A DNA stretch of 42,957 nucleotides, taken from the NCBI RefSeq assembly GCF_003149105.1, contig NZ_QGDS01000024.1, positions 1-42,957 on the forward strand, in the 5' to 3' direction. Below are positions 33,266 to 41,270 of this stretch, one piece after another. This DNA comes from Faecalicatena contorta. Its GTDB lineage: Bacteria > Bacillota > Clostridia > Lachnospirales > Lachnospiraceae. Both the position numbers and the translations under genes were made by a program. How positions within the stretch are numbered: position 1 is the first letter of the stretch; each line of letters opens with the position of its first letter. The notes beneath the pieces were generated by a model. It did not search any database, was not told the DNA's origin, and was given only the letters and a program-made list of their open reading frames with translations.

Positions 33266-33813
33266 AAAACAAAAAGGTATATGTAACTGCATTTTGCGGG
33301 GTAGCAGTTGCCATGAATATCGTACTGGGTATTCTTACATCGGCTTTAGGAATTCCCCTTTACCTGGATACTTTAGGAACTGTATTGTCCGCAGCAATTT
33401 TAGGACCTCTTCCTGGAGTTATTGTAGGTGCTTTAAGTAATATTATTACAGGACTAATCTACAGTGTGTCAGATATTCCATTTTGTCTGGTGAATATGGC
33501 GGTTGGTCTGATTGTCGGCCTTGTTGCTAAAAAGTTTGGCTTTGGGTTGATACCTGCGGTTCTGACAGGTCTGGCACTGAGCTTTATCTGCCCGGCAATC
33601 GGGACACCAATTGGTATTTTCGTATATGGAGGACTGAACGGGTCATTTTCCGATGTTCTTGTGATGTCTTTAGTGAAAGGCGGAAAGACTATTTTCCAGG
33701 CATCTTTTTTAAGGAATGTAGCTTCCAACCTGATTGATAAAGTAGGGACATGTATCATTGGATTCCTTCTGATTAAATCAATGCCGCTGCGATTTTTGGA
33801 GAATTTTAAGTAA
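33262..33813 (+). CDS. ECF transporter S component (CD3073-like substrate-binding membrane subunit)
   Basis: The 183-residue membrane protein has about six helices and the S-component look: VYVTAFCGVAVAMNIVLGIL, GIPLYLDTLGTVLSAAILGPLPGVIVGALSNIITGLIYS (in parts: LYLDTLGTVLSAA, LPGVIVGALSNIITG), FCLVNMAVGLIVGLVAKKFG. It would bind the substrate and dock on the EcfA/EcfT module encoded next. Translation is coupled to the desulfidase. Its stop codon TAA (33811-33813) lies within the left terminal repeat of a 144-base element, so the C-terminus may have been set by that insertion. Confidence 0.85.
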   Translation: MKNKKVYVTAFCGVAVAMNIVLGILTSALGIPLYLDTLGTVLSAAILGPLPGVIVGALSNIITGLIYSVSDIPFCLVNMAVGLIVGLVAKKFGFGLIPAVLTGLALSFICPAIGTPIGIFVYGGLNGSFSDVLVMSLVKGGKTIFQASFLRNVASNLIDKVGTCIIGFLLIKSMPLRFLENFK

Positions 33814-33953
33814 CAGTTCAGCCATGCAAATTTTCAGGGATGTATGCCCGGAGAAAGCTTGATTACGCATGGCATATATCCCTGAAAATTTATTTGGCGT
33901 TCTGCCAAAGCGAGATGAAGCATGCGTAATCGAGCTTATGGCTGAACTGTTAC
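33810..33953. repeat. 144-base element with terminal and interleaved inverted repeats
   Basis: Outer ends GTAACAGTTCAGCCAT (33810-33825) and ATGGCTGAACTGTTAC (33938-33953) are perfect 16-bp inverted repeats. Inside, arm B (33828-33848) pairs with 33871-33891 over 21 bp with one wobble, and arm C (33855-33871), in the loop of B, pairs with 33921-33937 over 17 bp with one wobble. B and C interleave, so the RNA can form a pseudoknot or switch between two folds. A small hairpin TTTGGC/GCCAAA lies at 33893-33909. There is no reading frame. It could be a non-autonomous mobile repeat or a structured RNA within the operon. Confidence 0.75.
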
Positions 33954-33984
33954 AATTTAAAAAGGAAACAAAAGAGATTAGATC

Positions 33985-35796
33985 ATGATAAATATTAAAA
34001 ACCTTATACATAAATATACCATATGGGAAAATGACAATAAAAAGAGTGAAAAAACTGCCCTGGATGGAATATCGTTAGATATTCCATCCGGCTGTTTTAT
34101 TGCCATACTTGGGCCAAATGGTTCGGGAAAATCCACTCTGGCAAAACACCTGAATGTTCTTTTATTACCGGATTCGGGTACAGTATGGATAGATGGAAAG
34201 AATACCCAGGATCAAGAAAAACTGGGAGAAATCCGCAATACGGTGGGGATGGTCTTCCAGAATCCTGAGAATCAGATTATTGGTACAAGTGTAGAGGAAG
34301 ATGTAGCTTTTGGTCCGGAAAATAAAAATCTGCCTTCTGAAATGATTCAGAAAAAAGTGGCCGACAGCCTGCGTGCTGTTGGCTTGCTGCATAAAAGAAA
34401 GGATTCTCCCTCCCGCTTGTCAGGCGGACAGAAACAGCGGACTGCAATTGCAGGAGTTCTGGCGGGAAATCCGGAGTGTATTGTGTTGGATGAACCTACA
34501 GCCATGCTGGACCCTAAATCCCGGAAAGAGGTATTGAATGTCATTCACAGGCTAAATAAGGAAAATGGAATTACGATTATTTTAATTACACACCATACGG
34601 ATGAAGTGGTGCAGGCAGATACTGTAATTTTAATGGATAAAGGGTGTATTCTCCGGCAGGGGACACCAAAGGAGATATTTAGCGACCTGGAGCTGCTCCG
34701 GCAGGTGAAAATGGATGTTCCACAGGTGACAGAGCTGGCCGGCAGGTTAAAGAAGCGGGGTATACCCATAGAAATTCCTGTATTGACAGAAGAGCAGTTA
34801 ATCAGGGCGTTAAGAGGGACAGGTTCCAATGGCGTGGAGCTGGAAGGAGAGGAACTAAAAGATATATCTGGAAATCCGGAAAAGGCAGGGGCTGCTGAAA
34901 CGATATCTCCGCAACGGGAAGAGGGAAGAGTATTACTAAAAGGTGAAAACCTGAGATTTACTTACGGTAAAGGCACAGTGCGGGAAACCAAAGTATTAGA
35001 TGGTATATCTTTTGAAATACAAGAGGGTGATTTTATCGGCCTTATTGGTACTTCCGGCTCAGGGAAGACTACCCTGATGAAGCATTTAAACGGACTGCTC
35101 AGAGCGGATTCGGGGGAAATATATTTTGAAGGCCGGAACATTTATGATAAGAAGTATTCCCTTACAGGTTTAAGAAAAGAAGTAGGGCTTGTTTTTCAGT
35201 ACCCGGAGCATCAGCTATTTGGAAAAACTGTCCTTACAGATACAATGTTTGGGCCGTTAAATTTAGGGATGACAAGAGAAGAAGCCGAGGCTTCGGCAAA
35301 AGAGAGCTTAAAATTGGTGGGAATTGACGAGTCTTATTATTACGTCAGCCCCTTTGAATTGTCAGGCGGGCAGAAGCGCTGTGTGGCTATTGCCGGTGTG
35401 CTTGCGATGGAGCCGCAGATTTTAGTTATGGATGAACCGGCAGCAGGATTAGACCCTGAAACAAAACGAAGGATATTTGGGCTTTTAGAGAACATAAAAA
35501 AAGAAAAGAAGATTGCAATTGTACTGGTATCCCATCATATGGAGGATGTGGCGGACTACGCTGAAAAGGTATGGATTCTGCATCAAGGCAAATTTCTGCT
35601 TACAGGTTCTCCCAAAGAGCTGTTTACTCAGGTCAGGCTTTTACAGGAAATTGAAATTGGGGTGCCACAGATTACAAATGTTACGGAGAGACTTATGCAG
35701 GAAGGCTTTCCAATCGAAGCTCCCGCAGTAACCGTTCAGGAAGCGGAGGAGATGATTATACAGGGATTCAGGAGAGGAGAACAGCATGATTCGTGA
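33985..35796 (+). CDS. Fused double ECF transporter ATPase (EcfA-EcfA')
   Basis: The 603-residue protein carries two complete ATPase domains that are usually separate EcfA1 and EcfA2. Domain 1 (about 1-265): Walker A GPNGSGKST, LSGGQKQRTAIAGVL, IVLDEPTAMLDP, HHTDEV. Domain 2 (about 310-580): GTSGSGKTT, LSGGQKRCVAIAGVL, ILVMDEPAAGLDP, SHHMEDV. A linker of about 35 residues joins them. All catalytic elements are intact in both. It would power uptake with the EcfT encoded next, whose gene it overlaps by 11 bases. Because it sits with one S component, this module is probably dedicated rather than shared. AAAGGA precedes the ATG. Confidence 0.92.
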   Translation: MINIKNLIHKYTIWENDNKKSEKTALDGISLDIPSGCFIAILGPNGSGKSTLAKHLNVLLLPDSGTVWIDGKNTQDQEKLGEIRNTVGMVFQNPENQIIGTSVEEDVAFGPENKNLPSEMIQKKVADSLRAVGLLHKRKDSPSRLSGGQKQRTAIAGVLAGNPECIVLDEPTAMLDPKSRKEVLNVIHRLNKENGITIILITHHTDEVVQADTVILMDKGCILRQGTPKEIFSDLELLRQVKMDVPQVTELAGRLKKRGIPIEIPVLTEEQLIRALRGTGSNGVELEGEELKDISGNPEKAGAAETISPQREEGRVLLKGENLRFTYGKGTVRETKVLDGISFEIQEGDFIGLIGTSGSGKTTLMKHLNGLLRADSGEIYFEGRNIYDKKYSLTGLRKEVGLVFQYPEHQLFGKTVLTDTMFGPLNLGMTREEAEASAKESLKLVGIDESYYYVSPFELSGGQKRCVAIAGVLAMEPQILVMDEPAAGLDPETKRRIFGLLENIKKEKKIAIVLVSHHMEDVADYAEKVWILHQGKFLLTGSPKELFTQVRLLQEIEIGVPQITNVTERLMQEGFPIEAPAVTVQEAEEMIIQGFRRGEQHDS

Positions 35797-36583
35797 TATT
35801 ACAATCGGACAATATTATGCAGGGGACTCTTTGATTCATCAGCTTGACCCACGCACAAAGATGATGGGGGTTCTTGCGTATATTATCGTATTATTTCTGG
35901 TGAGAACCCCCTGGTGGTATCTGCTCTGTCTTGGAGTAATCCTGATACTGTATTATTTGGCACAGGTGCCAGTGTCCTATCTGTTGAAAGGCCTCAAAGG
36001 GATTGCGCTGCTTTTGTTTTTCACCTTTCTTTTCCGCTTGATTGCTACTCCGGGAACACTGTTATACCAGTGGGGTGTTTTTTCAGTGACAGAAGAAGGA
36101 ATTGTGAAAGCAATAGGAATGACTTCAAGAATTGCACTGATGATTACAGGGGCATCCCTTTTGTCTTATACATCCACCCCAAGAGCGCTGGCTGACGGGT
36201 TGGAAAAGGCATTTTCATTTTTACAGAAAATACATGTTCCCATACATGATATGGCTGTAATTGTAATGATTGCTTTCCGTTTCATTCCTATTATGCTTGA
36301 AGAGCTAAACGTATTGATGGATGCTCAGGCGGCAAGAGGAGCTGAATTTGAAAGGGGTTCCTTTATTCGGAAATGTAAAAATGTCTTTACTATACTGGCC
36401 CCATTATTTTTGTCTACGGTCCGCAGGGCTTCCGATTTAGCGATGGCTATGGAAGCGAGAGGGTATACAGGAGATAAACCGACTTCCAGAATGTACCCCC
36501 TTACATATGGGAAAAATGACAAATTGGCTTACATCGTTATTTTTCTGTTTCTTGCTCTTTCTTTCTTCTTCACAATCGTGTAG
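35786..36583 (+). CDS. ecfT: ECF transporter transmembrane scaffold EcfT
   Basis: The 265-residue protein has about five membrane helices and the EcfT hallmarks: the N-terminal GDSLIHQLDPRTKMMGVLAY and two coupling motifs of A-R-G type, DAQAARGAEFERGS and MAMEARGYTGD, which contact the two ATPase domains. It joins the S component to the ATPases. Its ATG is 11 bases inside the end of the EcfA gene, downstream of AGGAGAG. It is the last gene of the desulfidase-ECF operon. Some similarity to CbiQ is normal for the family. Confidence 0.92.
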   Translation: MIRDITIGQYYAGDSLIHQLDPRTKMMGVLAYIIVLFLVRTPWWYLLCLGVILILYYLAQVPVSYLLKGLKGIALLLFFTFLFRLIATPGTLLYQWGVFSVTEEGIVKAIGMTSRIALMITGASLLSYTSTPRALADGLEKAFSFLQKIHVPIHDMAVIVMIAFRFIPIMLEELNVLMDAQAARGAEFERGSFIRKCKNVFTILAPLFLSTVRRASDLAMAMEARGYTGDKPTSRMYPLTYGKNDKLAYIVIFLFLALSFFFTIV

Positions 36584-36595
36584 AATAGGAAAAGT

Positions 36596-36805
36596 ATGAA
36601 GGAACGGAAGATGGAGAAGCGTAAGATTCTAATAATAGAAGATCATACAGATATCAATCATTTGCATGACAGAATTCTTGCAAAGAATGATTATCACACT
36701 ATACAGGCGTTTTCCGGGACAGAAGCGAAAATTCTGCTTCAGATGGAAACGCCTGATTTGATGATATTAGATTTGATGCTGCCTGGTATGTCGGGGAAGC
36801 GTTGA
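36596..36805 (+). pseudogene. Truncated response regulator (receiver fragment)
   Basis: The 69-codon frame encodes only about the first half of a receiver domain: ILIIEDHTDINHLHDRILAKND with the acidic pair and LMILDLMLPGMSGK with the phospho-acceptor aspartate. It then stops at TGA; the remaining receiver helices, any DNA-binding domain and a partner histidine kinase are missing. In complete OmpR-type regulators the text would continue past MSG. It lies between EcfT and the EamA transporter. It is most likely the residue of a deleted two-component system. Confidence 0.75.
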
Positions 36806-36833
36806 TTCACACCGTGGGGAAGGGATAGGAAAG

Positions 36834-37787
36834 ATGACAAAAAATAAAGGAATTGGACATTTAGCCGCATTATTGACTATTATGGTGTGGGGAACTACTT
36901 ATATTTCTACGAAAGTGCTGCTTACAGATTTTAAACCGGTGGAGATACTGATTTTTAGATCTGTAATAGGATACATACTGCTATTTCTTGTGAAGCCGGG
37001 CAAGTTACACTTGGAGAACAGGTCACAGGAATGGATATTTGCCGCTGCGGGGCTGTGTGGAAATTGTCTTTATTTTCTCCTGGAAAATATTGCTCTGACT
37101 TATACACTGGTATCCAATGTTGGGGTCATCATATCGGCAGCACCGTTTTTTACCGCACTTCTGAGCCGTATATTTCTAAAAGAAGAGGGCAAGTTCCATT
37201 TGCCCTTTTTTGTGGGATTTGGGTTTGCAATGGTGGGGATTGGTATGATGAGCTTTAGCGGGAGCGAGAGTCTTCAATTGAACCCCAGGGGGGATTTGCT
37301 TGCACTTACAGCGGCCTTTGTATGGGCTTGTTACTCTGTGCTGACGAAAAAAATCAGTGGATGTGGGTATTCTACCATACGGGTAACCAGGCGCATGTTT
37401 GGGTATGGAATTCTGTTCATGATTCCGGCGGCAGTGATATTTGACTTCCAGCCTAAGCTGACTGTACTTATGGAACCTGTAAATCTGCTGAATATTTTGT
37501 TTTTGGGAGTGGTGGCATCAGCCCTTGGTTTTGTGACCTGGAATTTTGCCGTACAGATTTTGGGAGCAGTGCGGACAAGTGTGTATATTTATGTATCCCC
37601 GGTGGTAACGATTATAACTTCTGTCTTGGTTCTGCATGAAAAGTTAACGGGAGTGGCGGCTGTAGGAGCAGGCCTGGCTCTGACGGGACTGATACTTTCA
37701 GAGGGCAGGCTGGATTTCAGATTATGCTTTACGCCAAAGGGGCGGGATGCTATACTGAAAAAGCTAAAATGGGAGAAAGAAGAGTAA
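36834..37787 (+). CDS. EamA/DMT-family drug/metabolite transporter
   Basis: The 317-residue protein has about ten membrane helices in two EamA repeats (about 8-140 and 155-290). Characteristic starts are LAALLTIMVWGTTYISTKVLL and LALTAAFVWACYSVLTKKIS, with SPVVTIITSVLVLHEKL near the end. These are secondary exporters of metabolites or amino acids with hard-to-predict substrates. It ends 4 bases before the Dus gene, so the two share a transcript. An unusual position next to a tRNA-modifying enzyme gives no substrate hint. Confidence 0.88.
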   Translation: MTKNKGIGHLAALLTIMVWGTTYISTKVLLTDFKPVEILIFRSVIGYILLFLVKPGKLHLENRSQEWIFAAAGLCGNCLYFLLENIALTYTLVSNVGVIISAAPFFTALLSRIFLKEEGKFHLPFFVGFGFAMVGIGMMSFSGSESLQLNPRGDLLALTAAFVWACYSVLTKKISGCGYSTIRVTRRMFGYGILFMIPAAVIFDFQPKLTVLMEPVNLLNILFLGVVASALGFVTWNFAVQILGAVRTSVYIYVSPVVTIITSVLVLHEKLTGVAAVGAGLALTGLILSEGRLDFRLCFTPKGRDAILKKLKWEKEE

Positions 37788-37791
37788 CAGC

Positions 37792-38775
37792 ATGAAATTT
37801 TATTTGGCCCCCTTAGAGGGAATTACCGGACATGTGTACCGGAGTGCATATCATAAATATTTTGGGGAAATGGACAAGTATTTTATTCCCTTTATCAGCC
37901 CGAATCAGTTTGGACGTCTCAGCTCAAGGGAGAAGGAGAACATCTTACCGGAGCACAATGAAGGGGTATATGCAGTTCCCCAGATTATGACCAGTTCAGC
38001 AGAGGATTTTATCAGAACAGCTTGGAAGCTTCAAAAGTACGGGTATGGGGAAGTTAACCTGAACTTGGGCTGCCCTTCCAAAACCGTGGTGTCAAAGGGG
38101 CGGGGTTCTGGTTTCCTTGCATTTCCGGATAAGCTGAATTGTTTTTTGGAAGAAATATTTGAGCAGACAAATATGAAAATATCTATCAAAACCCGTATCG
38201 GCAAGGAAAGCCCGGAAGAATTCGAAAGGCTGCTGGAAATATACAACAAATATCCGTTGGAAGAGCTTATTATCCACCCCCGGCTGCAGACGGATTTCTA
38301 TAAAAATACGCCCAACTGGGAAGTATTTGGAGCCGCATTGAAACATAGCAAATGCAGTGTATGTTATAACGGGGACATTTTTACTGTACAGGATTATGAA
38401 AAGTTTACCGCCGCCTTTCCAACGGTGGACCGCGTGATGCTTGGACGGGGAATTCTGTCCAATCCGGGTCTGGTGCCGGCAATTCTCAGCAAGACGCCCT
38501 TAGAGAAGCCTGCGCTTGAGGCATTTCACAATCAGATATATGAGAAGTATCAGGAAATTTTGTATGGCGAGAAGAATGTGCTGTTTAAAATGAAGGAATT
38601 GTGGTTTTATATGGCTCCTGTATTTACCAATTATGAAAAGTATGGGAAAAAGATTAAGAAGGCGGAGAAACTGGCAGCATATGAAAAGGTAGTAAAAGCC
38701 CTGTTTGACGAACAAGAAATTTTTTCTGTGCCTGCAGTTTTATCTGACCGCCTTCCCGGAGATGTTATTTTTTAA
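37792..38775 (+). CDS. tRNA-dihydrouridine synthase family protein (Dus)
   Basis: The 327-residue FMN enzyme reduces uridine to dihydrouridine in tRNA. Motifs: FYLAPLEGITGHVYRSAYHK at the start, VNLNLGCPSKTVVSKGRGSG with catalytic Cys94, ISIKTRIG, ELIIHPR (usually HxR) and NGDIFT followed by MLGRGILSNPGL. The usual DusB-type phrase TVHGRT is replaced by IIHPRLQ, which is seen in a separate Firmicutes branch. Length is normal. It is co-transcribed with the EamA gene; its 3' end overlaps by 4 bases the converging YtaF-like gene. Which tRNA position it modifies is unknown. Confidence 0.88.
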   Translation: MKFYLAPLEGITGHVYRSAYHKYFGEMDKYFIPFISPNQFGRLSSREKENILPEHNEGVYAVPQIMTSSAEDFIRTAWKLQKYGYGEVNLNLGCPSKTVVSKGRGSGFLAFPDKLNCFLEEIFEQTNMKISIKTRIGKESPEEFERLLEIYNKYPLEELIIHPRLQTDFYKNTPNWEVFGAALKHSKCSVCYNGDIFTVQDYEKFTAAFPTVDRVMLGRGILSNPGLVPAILSKTPLEKPALEAFHNQIYEKYQEILYGEKNVLFKMKELWFYMAPVFTNYEKYGKKIKKAEKLAAYEKVVKALFDEQEIFSVPAVLSDRLPGDVIF

Positions 38776-39377
38776 AGAAGTAGTTCATAAATTCCCAGCC
38801 CTATCAGTATAAGTCCTGACAGAACATCTGCTGTCCGGTCGGAAATCCGGGGCATTTTTGTTTTTCCTATAACGCTGCCTGTATAGAGAAATGTTACAGA
38901 CACAAGAAAGGAAAAGATGGCTGTGGGCACAAGCCTCAAGCCGGTAATACTGGCTCCAATCCCCATACCGACGTTATTAATAGAAAGAGCAAGCCCCAGA
39001 AAAAGCCCTTCCTTTATTGTGAGAAGGGAATCCTTTGGCTGGCCCTTATCCTCGGAACAGGAAGTGATCTCATTGGACGTTACCTCTGATTTTTTGAATT
39101 TTGCACGAAAATAACCGTAAAGGGATTTTAAGATATAATACAGTCCAAGGCCAATTAAAAGAGCGCACCCGATGGCCTGTGAAGAGGAGGGCGGAAGAAA
39201 GCGTGAAATTTCCGTCCCCATAAGGATTGCTGACACAGTACCAAGCAAGGTGACCAGACTAATCATGGAGCTTTTTAAAAGACTAATATTTGATTTTTTA
39301 ATTCCATAGGATATCCCAACAATAAAGCTGTCTATATTTGCAGAAATGGCGAATAGAAGGGATGAAATAAGATGCAT
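38772..39377 (-). CDS. ytaF: YtaF/MntP-family membrane protein
   Basis: The 201-residue protein has six helices in two repeats, each opened by a MntP/YtaF-type motif: LFAISANIDSFIVGISYGIKK and LFLGLALSINNVGMGIGA. MntP is a manganese exporter; YtaF is a sporulation membrane protein of Bacillus and Clostridia. The polar residues D17 in the first motif and N in the second replace the Asp pair of MntP, which favours the YtaF branch. A charged, Lys/Glu-rich loop lies between the repeats. It converges on and overlaps the Dus gene. Assignment to sporulation is by family only. Confidence 0.8.
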   Translation of the reverse strand: MHLISSLLFAISANIDSFIVGISYGIKKSNISLLKSSMISLVTLLGTVSAILMGTEISRFLPPSSSQAIGCALLIGLGLYYILKSLYGYFRAKFKKSEVTSNEITSCSEDKGQPKDSLLTIKEGLFLGLALSINNVGMGIGASITGLRLVPTAIFSFLVSVTFLYTGSVIGKTKMPRISDRTADVLSGLILIGLGIYELLL

Positions 39378-39484
39378 AATCTGCTCCTGACATCATAATA
39401 GTAGTTTATATTCAGTATATTCAGAAGTATTTGTTGCGTTCATGGCGCATAGACTGTTAAGAGTTCATTCGCAGGAGCTTGCAC

Positions 39485-40606
39485 ATGCGCAAACGTTTGG
39501 TTTCCCCTTTTGGGATTATGGTAGAAATACTGCTTTTGTTTCTGATACTGGGCATCTGGCAGGTCAAAAATCTGACCGGACTTGATAATAAGGAGGATGC
39601 CGTTTCGGTGACGGCAGAGACGGGCACAGACCCGGAAACAAACACAGAAACAGACACAGAAACAGAAGAAAAAGATTTTATTAAATGGGTAGAATTTAAT
39701 GTCACCTATGGGGCGCTGAACAAGGCCTATACATATGATGTGGATACATATATGGAAGAGATACACCTGAACTGGGTGGATCTTTTGGCCTATCTTGGGG
39801 CAAAATATGGCGGAGATTTCACCAGGTACCGGGAAAAGGATATGGTTGAAGTTGCAGAAAAGATTCTGGCAGGTGATACAACCATAGAGGAATTAACCGC
39901 AGATATGCAATATTATGGATACTACCGGGAGGCATACGGCGCTGTGCTGGATGGAATGGTGGGAGTATATGAGATTGAGAAACCTGCAGAGGAAGGATCG
40001 GATGAAAAAGTATGGAAGAAATGTTATGGCTTGAAAGCATTTGGTCCTGTTGCAAAGGGGTATCCCTATTCTGAGTTTGATGATTTCGGGGTTTCCAGGA
40101 GCTATGGATATCGTAGAAACCATTTGGGACATGACATGATGGGGCAGGTGGGTACGCCTATAATCGCAATCGAGAGCGGGTATGTGGAAGTATTGGGTTG
40201 GAATCAGTACGGCGGCTGGCGCATAGGAATTCGGAGTTTTGACGGCAAGCGTTATTATTACTATGCTCATCTAAGGCAGAACTTTCCATTTAATAAGTCG
40301 CTGGAAGAGGGCAGTGCGGTAACGGCCGGGGATGTAATCGGGTATATGGGGCATACTGGATACAGTACTACGGAAAATGTGAATAATATCAAGCAGACTC
40401 ATCTGCATTGGGGACTGCAGCTGATTTTCGACGAGAGTCAGAAAGAGGGGAATAGTGAGATCTGGGTGGACTGTTATGCACTGACCAGATTTCTGTCACA
40501 GAACCGGAGTGAGACCTGGAAGGAAGTGGAGACGAAGGAGTATCATCGGACATATGAAATGAAAGATCCGGCGGTGGAGGCCTACCTCAAGGATAAGAAG
40601 GAGTAA
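39485..40606 (+). CDS. Membrane-anchored M23 (LytM) metallopeptidase
   Basis: The 373-residue protein has an N-terminal membrane anchor (about 11-27), a low-complexity Thr/Glu/Asp linker (46-62, ETGTDPETNTETDTETEE), a helical middle region, and a C-terminal M23 zinc peptidase domain (about 195-335). Zinc ligands are visible: H213 and D217 in HLGHD, and H306/H308 in THLHWG. Such enzymes cut peptide cross-links in peptidoglycan outside the membrane; in sporulating Clostridia related proteins act in engulfment or cell separation. AGGAG lies 8 bases before ATG 39485; TTG 39479 in frame is an alternative start. The PAP2 gene follows after 8 bases. Confidence 0.88.
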   Translation: MRKRLVSPFGIMVEILLLFLILGIWQVKNLTGLDNKEDAVSVTAETGTDPETNTETDTETEEKDFIKWVEFNVTYGALNKAYTYDVDTYMEEIHLNWVDLLAYLGAKYGGDFTRYREKDMVEVAEKILAGDTTIEELTADMQYYGYYREAYGAVLDGMVGVYEIEKPAEEGSDEKVWKKCYGLKAFGPVAKGYPYSEFDDFGVSRSYGYRRNHLGHDMMGQVGTPIIAIESGYVEVLGWNQYGGWRIGIRSFDGKRYYYYAHLRQNFPFNKSLEEGSAVTAGDVIGYMGHTGYSTTENVNNIKQTHLHWGLQLIFDESQKEGNSEIWVDCYALTRFLSQNRSETWKEVETKEYHRTYEMKDPAVEAYLKDKKE

Positions 40607-40614
40607 ACTTACTT

Positions 40615-41178
40615 ATGGAATTTCTTTTACAATTAGATGGAAATATTTTGCTTTTTATACAAAAACACATCCGGCAGGACTGGATGGAATCTTTTTGGAT
40701 ATTTATTACATCATTAGGAGATACAGGCTGGTTTTGGCTGGCTGCATCTGCTCTGATGCTGATTCCAAGGAAGACGAGAACCATTGGAATCACCGCCATA
40801 CTGGCTGTTGCAATTGGTGCGCTGCTTACCAATGTGACGCTGAAAACATTGGTGGCAAGAATCCGCCCTTACGAGGTGGTAGAGGGATTGAAGCTTTTGA
40901 TAGAAAAACCACATGACTATTCCTTCCCGTCGGGGCATACCTGCGCCTCTTTTGCCGCTGCACTGGTTTACTACAGGATGCTTCCTAAAAAGTGGGGGAT
41001 AGCAGCACTGGTATTAGCTTCTCTGATTGCCTTCTCCCGTATGTATCTTGGGGTTCATTACCCAAGCGATATACTCGCAGGTCTGGCTATAGGAGCCTTT
41101 GCTGCATGGGCAGCGGTATATATTGTGGCATATATGAACAGAAAAAGTAAGCCGGATTCTACAGCAAAATTAGAATGA
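40615..41178 (+). CDS. PAP2-family phosphatase (membrane lipid phosphatase)
   Basis: The 187-residue membrane protein has the three PAP2 signatures: KTLVARIRPYE (K-x6-R-P), PSGHTCASFAA and SRMYLGVHYPSDILAG. Five to six helices are visible. These enzymes remove phosphate from lipid pyrophosphates such as undecaprenyl pyrophosphate or phosphatidate, with the active site facing outward. It is 8 bases behind the M23 peptidase gene, and both would act in envelope synthesis. The lipid substrate is not fixed by sequence. Confidence 0.92.
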   Translation: MEFLLQLDGNILLFIQKHIRQDWMESFWIFITSLGDTGWFWLAASALMLIPRKTRTIGITAILAVAIGALLTNVTLKTLVARIRPYEVVEGLKLLIEKPHDYSFPSGHTCASFAAALVYYRMLPKKWGIAALVLASLIAFSRMYLGVHYPSDILAGLAIGAFAAWAAVYIVAYMNRKSKPDSTAKLE

Positions 41179-41220
41179 AGAGAGTGACTGTTGAAAAGTC
41201 TATAATAACGGAAAGAGAAT

Positions 41221-41268
41221 GTTGCATAATTTTCATACAGCAGTTGTATGGAAATTATGCGACATTTT
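41221..41268. terminator. Terminator between PAP2 and zupT
   Basis: GTTGCATAATTTTCATACA (41221-41239) pairs with TGTATGGAAATTATGCGAC (41245-41263) with two wobbles, loop GCAGT, followed by ATTTTGA. It separates the converging genes and may act in both directions. Confidence 0.75.
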
Positions 41269-41270
41269 GA

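Noticed and set aside
39637..39670. ACAGAAAC-type tandem repeat as a CRISPR-like or regulatory repeat
   Set aside because: It is in frame and encodes the Thr/Glu linker of the M23 peptidase; units are short and irregular.
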